DNA from: an uncultured Clostridia bacterium
GTDB taxonomy: Bacteria; Bacillota; Clostridia; Oscillospirales; Acutalibacteraceae
Direction: 5' to 3'
Assembly: GCA_937901145.1 (NCBI GenBank)
Contig: CALCHE010000015.1
Coordinates: 1 to 9,659, forward strand
Length of the DNA stretch: 9,659 bases
Shown: positions 6,151 to 9,659 of the stretch, piece by piece
How the letters are laid out: each line of letters opens with the position of its first letter
How positions within the stretch are numbered: the first letter of the stretch is position 1
Position numbers and translations under genes: made by a program
The notes under the pieces: model-generated
Database searches by the model: none
Seen by the model: only the letters and a program-made list of their open reading frames with translations
Told to the model about the DNA's origin: nothing

Positions 6151-7501
6151 TTTACCTGAAAAATATAAAGAGAGAATGCAAAGACTGCTCGGCGAGGATT
6201 ATGAAAAATACGAAAAGGCTCTCACCGAAGCTCCCGTCAGAGCATTCCGAGTGAATACCGATAAAATAAGCGTGGAGGATTTCGAAAAAATATGCCCCTT
6301 CCCCCACGAAAAGATACCCTACTGCGACAACGGCTTTTATTTCACCTATGACAAAATAGGGAACCACCCCTTCCATCACGCAGGTATGATTTATGTTCAG
6401 GAGCCGGGGGCTATGGCACCTGCCGAATGTGTGGATATTCAGCCTGACTGGGCAGTGCTCGATATGTGTGCCGCACCGGGTGGAAAAAGTACTCAGCTGA
6501 AAAACAAGCTCGGTGAAAAGGGTGTTCTCGTCTCAAATGAGATTATTCCCTCCCGCTGTAAGATACTTACAGGTAATATCGAAAGACTCGGTCTGAGAAA
6601 TGTTATCACTACCTGTGCTGACACTGAAAAGCTGACACGGCTTTTCGGTAAGGATTTCGACCTCATTATGGTAGACGCTCCCTGCAGCGGTGAGGGAATG
6701 TTCCGTAAGGAGGAAATAGCCGTCAGCGAATGGAGCGAGGAAAATGTCCGTCTCTGTGCAGAAAGACAGCTCGGAATTCTCGATAACGCCGTCCGACTTC
6801 TCAAAGACGGCGGATACATAATCTATGCCACCTGTACCTTTTCCCTCGAGGAAAATGAAACGGTCATCGACTCCTTTCTCAGAAAATATCCCGAATTCGA
6901 GCTTAAAGAAGCCACACCGAGAGTCAGAGAAAGCACCTGTGACGGAATCAGATTCGACGGATGTGAGACGGAAAACATTCATTACTGCCGCAGATTTTAC
7001 CCTCATAAAAGTAAAGGTGAGGGTCAGTTTATGGCTGTGCTGAAAAGCACCGTAGAGTCCTCACAGGGAAAGACATACATAAAGAAAGCCAAGGTAAAGG
7101 AAAACCCTGTGGTAACGGATTTTCTTGACTCAGCTCTGACTGAATACGATAAGAATAATGTCATCATAAACGGCGACAGAGTGAATTATTTTACTCCCGA
7201 ATTTTCCGTACCCGACGCCTATTTTTCCTGCGGTGTGACTGTGGGTGAGATAAAGAAAAATTACATCCTTCCCCATCATCAGTTCTTTATGGCTATGGGT
7301 AAGGATTTCAAAAGAAAAATCGACCTTGAAGCGGATTCACCTGAGCTGATGAAATATCTTCGCGGAGAGGAAATCACAGCTGATACGGATAACGGCTGGG
7401 CAGTAGTTACCGTTAACTCCTGTCCCATAGGCGGAATCAAGGTAGTTTCGGGCAGAGGTAAAAATCATTATCCCAAAGGCTTAAGATTAAAAGGAGTGTA
7501 A
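6143..7501 (+). CDS. rsmF: RsmF-like 16S rRNA (cytosine-C5)-methyltransferase
   Basis: A 452-residue NOL1/NOP2/Sun-family enzyme that makes m5C in rRNA. I chose ATG at 6143 rather than GTG at 6134, because GGTGA (6133-6137) lies 5 bases before the ATG and the overlap with the rsmE stop (ATGATTAA) suits translational coupling. SAM-binding motif LDMCAAPGGKSTQL is at 106-119. The two active-site cysteines are Cys181 in VDAPCSGEG and Cys231 in ATCTF, the latter being the expected nucleophile. QEPGAMAP (86-93) and FRVN (35-38) are also family signatures. The C-terminal part, from about 310 to GGIKVVSGRGKNHYPKGLRL, matches the extra RNA-binding domain of RsmF rather than the shorter RsmB. Which cytosines it modifies (1400, 1404 or 1407 are known for RsmF of various bacteria) cannot be read from sequence. 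Confidence 0.93.
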   Translation: MINLPEKYKERMQRLLGEDYEKYEKALTEAPVRAFRVNTDKISVEDFEKICPFPHEKIPYCDNGFYFTYDKIGNHPFHHAGMIYVQEPGAMAPAECVDIQPDWAVLDMCAAPGGKSTQLKNKLGEKGVLVSNEIIPSRCKILTGNIERLGLRNVITTCADTEKLTRLFGKDFDLIMVDAPCSGEGMFRKEEIAVSEWSEENVRLCAERQLGILDNAVRLLKDGGYIIYATCTFSLEENETVIDSFLRKYPEFELKEATPRVRESTCDGIRFDGCETENIHYCRRFYPHKSKGEGQFMAVLKSTVESSQGKTYIKKAKVKENPVVTDFLDSALTEYDKNNVIINGDRVNYFTPEFSVPDAYFSCGVTVGEIKKNYILPHHQFFMAMGKDFKRKIDLEADSPELMKYLRGEEITADTDNGWAVVTVNSCPIGGIKVVSGRGKNHYPKGLRLKGV

Positions 7502-7504
7502 GAT

Positions 7505-8821
7505 ATGATTAAAATGTTAGGTGCGAACCTTTTCGGAAAATTTATGACCATGCTTTTCACGGCATTTTTCAGCGTTATTTCCATCGGTACCGGTACAGGC
7601 AAAACACCGCCTGAGGTGCCCGAGGACTTCGAGCCCGTTTTGAGATTTGCTGTGTGCAGCGATGTGCATTTAAACGGAGAAGAGGACGACGTAAATGCTA
7701 CGGAGTTCCGTGAGTTTTTCACACAGAGCTACGAATACAGTAAAGAAAGCAAGGTATATAAAAATCTCGATGCTGTTATGGTCTGCGGTGATTTTACAGA
7801 ATGGGGCAGAGAAAAGGAATACAAAATGTATGCTGAAATCGTCTCCGAGGAGCTTAAGGGAGACACGAAGCACCTTAACTGTATGGGTAACCACGAATTC
7901 ATCGAGGAAAGAGAAACCGAGGGCATCAACGCCTTCGACAACTACAGAAAATATGTCAGCGAAAGCTTCGACACCCACGAAATAATAAACGGCTACCATT
8001 TCATCGGACTTTCCTATTCGGACAAGGATGAAAACTACTCCGACGAAAAAATTCAGTGGCTGAAGGCTGAGCTGGACAAAGCAGTAGCCGACACAGGCGA
8101 CAAGCCCATTTTCGTTTATCAGCATCCCCACCCCACCCTTACCGTTTACGGCAGTATAAACTGGAGCGAAATCAAAATCAGTCTTGCTCTGAAGGATTAT
8201 CCTCAGGTTATCGACTTTTCGGGTCACTCACACTATAACGCTTCCGATCCGCGTTCCATCCATCAGGGTAAATTCACGGCTATGGGTACAGGCGGTATCA
8301 CAGGTCTCGAGGGTAACGTAAACTACATCGACGGCAACGCAGGCACCACCATCCCCTCAGCGAGCTATGAAATAGTAGAGGTGGATGCTCACGGCAACGT
8401 AAGAATCAGAGTCTTCGATGCCTTCCTCGATATGTTCTACCCCGAAAACGACTACTATCTTCCTCTCGGTGAGAAGTTCTACACCTGGGGTAACAGTAAA
8501 TCCCTCGACACCAAGCCTACCTTCGCAGAGGGTGAAATCGAAGGCGGCTTCGGCCCTCAGGGTGAGCTTTATATCGAATTTCCCGCCGCCAGGGGCTACT
8601 ATGATGCGGCAAGCTATAACATCACCGTAAAGAATTCTGACGGCAAGACAGTTTTCTGCTCTTCAGTTATTTCCCGATATGTCCGTGCTATCGAAGACGG
8701 AATGTTCGTCGATGCCGGTGTACAGGAAGAGGGCGAATACAGTGTGAAGATAACCGCTGTAAGTCCCTATGCAAAAACAGGTGAGACGATAGAGGGAAAG
8801 TTTACGGTTAAGGCTGATTGA
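7505..8821 (+). CDS. Exported calcineurin-like metallophosphoesterase
   Basis: A 438-residue protein with an N-terminal hydrophobic stretch (about 14-28) that is a signal peptide or membrane anchor. After it comes a calcineurin-like phosphoesterase domain with all metal-binding motifs in order: SDVHL (Asp53, His55), GDFTEWG (Asp96), GNHEF (Asn129, His130), YQHPHP (His207 or His209) and GHSHYN (His241, His243). A two-metal hydrolysis of a phosphomono- or diester is expected; the substrate is unknown. Residues from about 340 on look like a beta-sandwich (Ig/FN3-like) domain, with SYNITVKNSDGKTVF and EEGEYSVKITAVSPYA. Translation starts behind a strong AAGGAG (7491-7496) 8 bases upstream, only 3 bases after the rsmF-like stop, so it is the last gene of the operon. 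An extracellular hydrolase behind two rRNA methyltransferases is an odd partner and may just share the transcript. Confidence 0.9.
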   Translation: MIKMLGANLFGKFMTMLFTAFFSVISIGTGTGKTPPEVPEDFEPVLRFAVCSDVHLNGEEDDVNATEFREFFTQSYEYSKESKVYKNLDAVMVCGDFTEWGREKEYKMYAEIVSEELKGDTKHLNCMGNHEFIEERETEGINAFDNYRKYVSESFDTHEIINGYHFIGLSYSDKDENYSDEKIQWLKAELDKAVADTGDKPIFVYQHPHPTLTVYGSINWSEIKISLALKDYPQVIDFSGHSHYNASDPRSIHQGKFTAMGTGGITGLEGNVNYIDGNAGTTIPSASYEIVEVDAHGNVRIRVFDAFLDMFYPENDYYLPLGEKFYTWGNSKSLDTKPTFAEGEIEGGFGPQGELYIEFPAARGYYDAASYNITVKNSDGKTVFCSSVISRYVRAIEDGMFVDAGVQEEGEYSVKITAVSPYAKTGETIEGKFTVKAD

Positions 8822-8825
8822 TTAG

Positions 8826-8853
8826 CAATTCACAATTCTCAATGTGTAATTTC
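8826..8853. repeat. Degenerate heptamer array after the phosphoesterase gene
   Basis: Four 7-bp units read CAATTCA, CAATTCT, CAATGTG, TAATTTC, starting 4 bases past the phosphoesterase stop codon. The first two differ at one position and the last two are decayed. It has the same period and gene-end placement as the array at 154-188. Confidence 0.45.
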
Positions 8854-8877
8854 GGATAAAAGAGATATGGAAATGAA

Positions 8878-8913
8878 ATACTACCCGCCGAAAAAGGTGG
8901 GTAGTATTTTTTT
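8878..8913 (+). terminator. Strong intrinsic terminator, probably bidirectional
   Basis: Arms of 12 bp (8878-8889 with 8896-8907, one G-T wobble at 8887/8898) close a GAAAAA loop and lead into seven Ts (8907-8913) and ATTTTATT. It ends the rsmE-rsmF-phosphoesterase transcript. The T-run overlaps the complement of the XRE gene's stop codon. Read from the minus strand, the same hairpin is followed by TTTCATTT, so it may also end the XRE transcript, less strongly. Confidence 0.92.
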
Positions 8914-9439
8914 ATTTTATTCCGTGTCTGTTACAGTAATCAAAAACAATTTTCTTGAAATGCTCGTGTTTAAAGTTGTTTTTCACATCCGTAATATCTA
9001 CATATAAGCCCATAATTAAATTCTGAATTATAGCCTCTGCTAAAAACGCCTCGAACACATATTCATCATTAAAGGCTTCTTCGATATCTGTATTGAGTTC
9101 CTTATTGATGCCGTCTAACAGAGCACGGTAAATTATATTTCCTTTACCCAAATACTCACCTGCATTTTTTATACAGTTAAGACCTTTTTTTATATCTGAT
9201 ACTGAAACTTTTCCTTTATACTCCGTAACCTTTTCACTGCCGAGCAGAATAAAATCAACTGTTGTTTCGAGTATCACTGCTAAATCCGGTAAAAGAGTTA
9301 TATCGGGTAATGTCTCCCCTCTTTCCCATTTGCTTACAGCCTGAAAGGATACACCTATTCTTTCACCTAATTCATTTTGTGTTATTCCCTTACGTTTCCG
9401 TAATGTTGCGATGTTTGTACCGACTTTTTCTGTATTCAT
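8912..9439 (-). CDS. XRE-family helix-turn-helix transcriptional regulator
   Basis: A 175-residue DNA-binding protein. Residues 6-61 are a Cro/C1-type helix-turn-helix: IATLRKRKGITQNELGERIG, then VSFQAVSKWERGETLPDITL with the usual SKWERG recognition-helix end, then LAVILETTVDFILLG. Residues 68-175 are a helical domain I do not recognise (DIEEAFNDEYVFEAFLAEAI, C-terminus FDYCNRHGIK); it could be a dimerisation or sensor part. I start it at ATG 9439, because AGGAGG lies 7 bases upstream and the promoter -10 is at 9476-9471. The longer in-frame reading back to 9535 would begin upstream of that promoter and add a hydrophobic, non-family extension. The gene is convergent with the rsmE operon. Its target genes are not evident; a dyad above its own promoter suggests possible autoregulation. 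Confidence 0.88.
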   Translation of the reverse strand: MNTEKVGTNIATLRKRKGITQNELGERIGVSFQAVSKWERGETLPDITLLPDLAVILETTVDFILLGSEKVTEYKGKVSVSDIKKGLNCIKNAGEYLGKGNIIYRALLDGINKELNTDIEEAFNDEYVFEAFLAEAIIQNLIMGLYVDITDVKNNFKHEHFKKIVFDYCNRHGIK

Positions 9440-9470
9440 TTTCCTGCCTCCTTCATTTAACTTCAACCAT

Positions 9471-9499
9471 ATTATAACAGGTAAAACAATAAATGGAAA
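9471..9499 (-). promoter_or_regulatory. Promoter of the XRE regulator gene
   Basis: On the minus strand, -10 TATAAT (9476-9471) is perfect and preceded by TGT (extended -10). The -35 is TTTCCA (9499-9494), 17 bases away and only a partial match. The leader is about 25 bases and carries the AGGAGG ribosome site. This placement decides the start codon at 9439. Confidence 0.75.
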
Positions 9500-9506
9500 T
9501 AACCCA

Positions 9507-9526
9507 TTCATTGAATAATCAATGAA
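9507..9526. promoter_or_regulatory. Dyad upstream of the XRE promoter
   Basis: Perfect 7-bp arms TTCATTG (9507-9513) and CAATGAA (9520-9526) flank AATAAT. The dyad lies 7 bases upstream of the -35 box of the regulator gene. Size and symmetry suit binding by a dimeric helix-turn-helix protein, possibly the XRE protein itself. That is inferred from position only. Confidence 0.45.
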
Positions 9527-9569
9527 GAAATTCAACCGAAGTATATCTTTTTACTCATTCATATTTATG

Positions 9570-9592
9570 TAGGGACACAAGCCGTGTCCCTA
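9570..9592. repeat. Hairpin repeat, TAGGGACAC arms
   Basis: Perfect 9-bp arms TAGGGACAC (9570-9578) and GTGTCCCTA (9584-9592) around AAGCC. The GGACAC and GTGTCC cores echo the 24-bp unit at 1-24 and 3077-3100, and the CCCTA tail echoes the family. There is no T-run and no gene end nearby, so it is a repeat rather than a terminator. Confidence 0.7.
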
Positions 9593-9618
9593 AGGAAATG
9601 TATCTGTTTTAATATTGC

Positions 9619-9644
9619 GGCGGGGTAGGGTCACCCCGCCCTAC
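9619..9644. repeat. Hairpin repeat with two competing stems
   Basis: Arms GGCGGGGT (9619-9626) and ACCCCGCC (9633-9640) pair perfectly around AGGGTC. An alternative 6-bp stem, GTAGGG (9625-9630) with CCCTAC (9639-9644), uses overlapping bases, so only one can form at a time. It ends in the CCCTAC motif shared by the other hairpins. The element lies close to the window edge. Confidence 0.65.
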
Positions 9645-9659
9645 TATAGTCGATTTGTT

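Noticed and set aside
7670..8227. 185-codon minus-strand open frame inside the phosphoesterase gene
   Set aside because: It lies across the metal-binding motifs of the real gene and has no ribosome site or family signature.
9440..9535. Longer N-terminus for the XRE regulator, starting at 9535
   Set aside because: It would start upstream of the best promoter (9471-9499) and skip the strong AGGAGG site before 9439; the extra residues are hydrophobic and atypical.

Overview
The window looks like a piece of chromosome from a Gram-positive, fibre-degrading Clostridia-type bacterium (Ruminococcus/Oscillospiraceae-like). That placement is inferred from the strong AGGAGG-type ribosome sites, sigma-A-type promoters with extended -10 motifs, an intracellular GH51 arabinofuranosidase, a secreted Big_2 protein and the style of the XRE regulator. 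No marker gene fixes the species. I see no phage, transposase, CRISPR array, rRNA or tRNA.

Layout. Positions 1-183 are non-coding and hold a palindromic repeat and two degenerate 7-bp tandem arrays. On the minus strand, 184-2799 encodes an 871-residue secreted protein: a signal peptide, a Big_2 domain, and a long helical region that resembles an uncharacterised (alpha/alpha)-toroid family. Positions 2800-3720 form a 0.9-kb repeat-rich intergenic region, with two 121-bp direct repeats (one mismatch) built of small hairpins, 604 bp apart. On the minus strand, 3721-5214 encodes a GH51 alpha-L-arabinofuranosidase with its own terminator, promoter and a 21-bp palindromic operator candidate. A short divergent promoter region (5215-5391) separates it from a plus-strand operon: rsmE (5392-6150), an rsmF-like rRNA m5C methyltransferase (6143-7501) and an exported metallophosphoesterase (7505-8821). 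That operon ends at a strong hairpin terminator (8878-8913), which also serves the convergent XRE-family regulator gene (minus, 8912-9439). The last 220 bases hold the regulator's promoter, a dyad, and two more hairpins of the repeat family.

How the genes relate. GH51 and the Big_2 protein are compatible with plant-polysaccharide use, but each has its own promoter and they are separated by the repeat region, so they are not an operon. rsmE and rsmF are translationally coupled 16S rRNA modification genes; the phosphoesterase rides on the same transcript without an obvious functional link. The XRE protein appears independent and may be autoregulated.

The least ordinary content is non-coding: a family of short hairpins tailed by CCCTAC, their assembly into a duplicated 121-bp composite, and three separate heptamer arrays, two of them at gene 3' ends. 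Among the genes, the 871-residue protein is the one whose function is really unknown.
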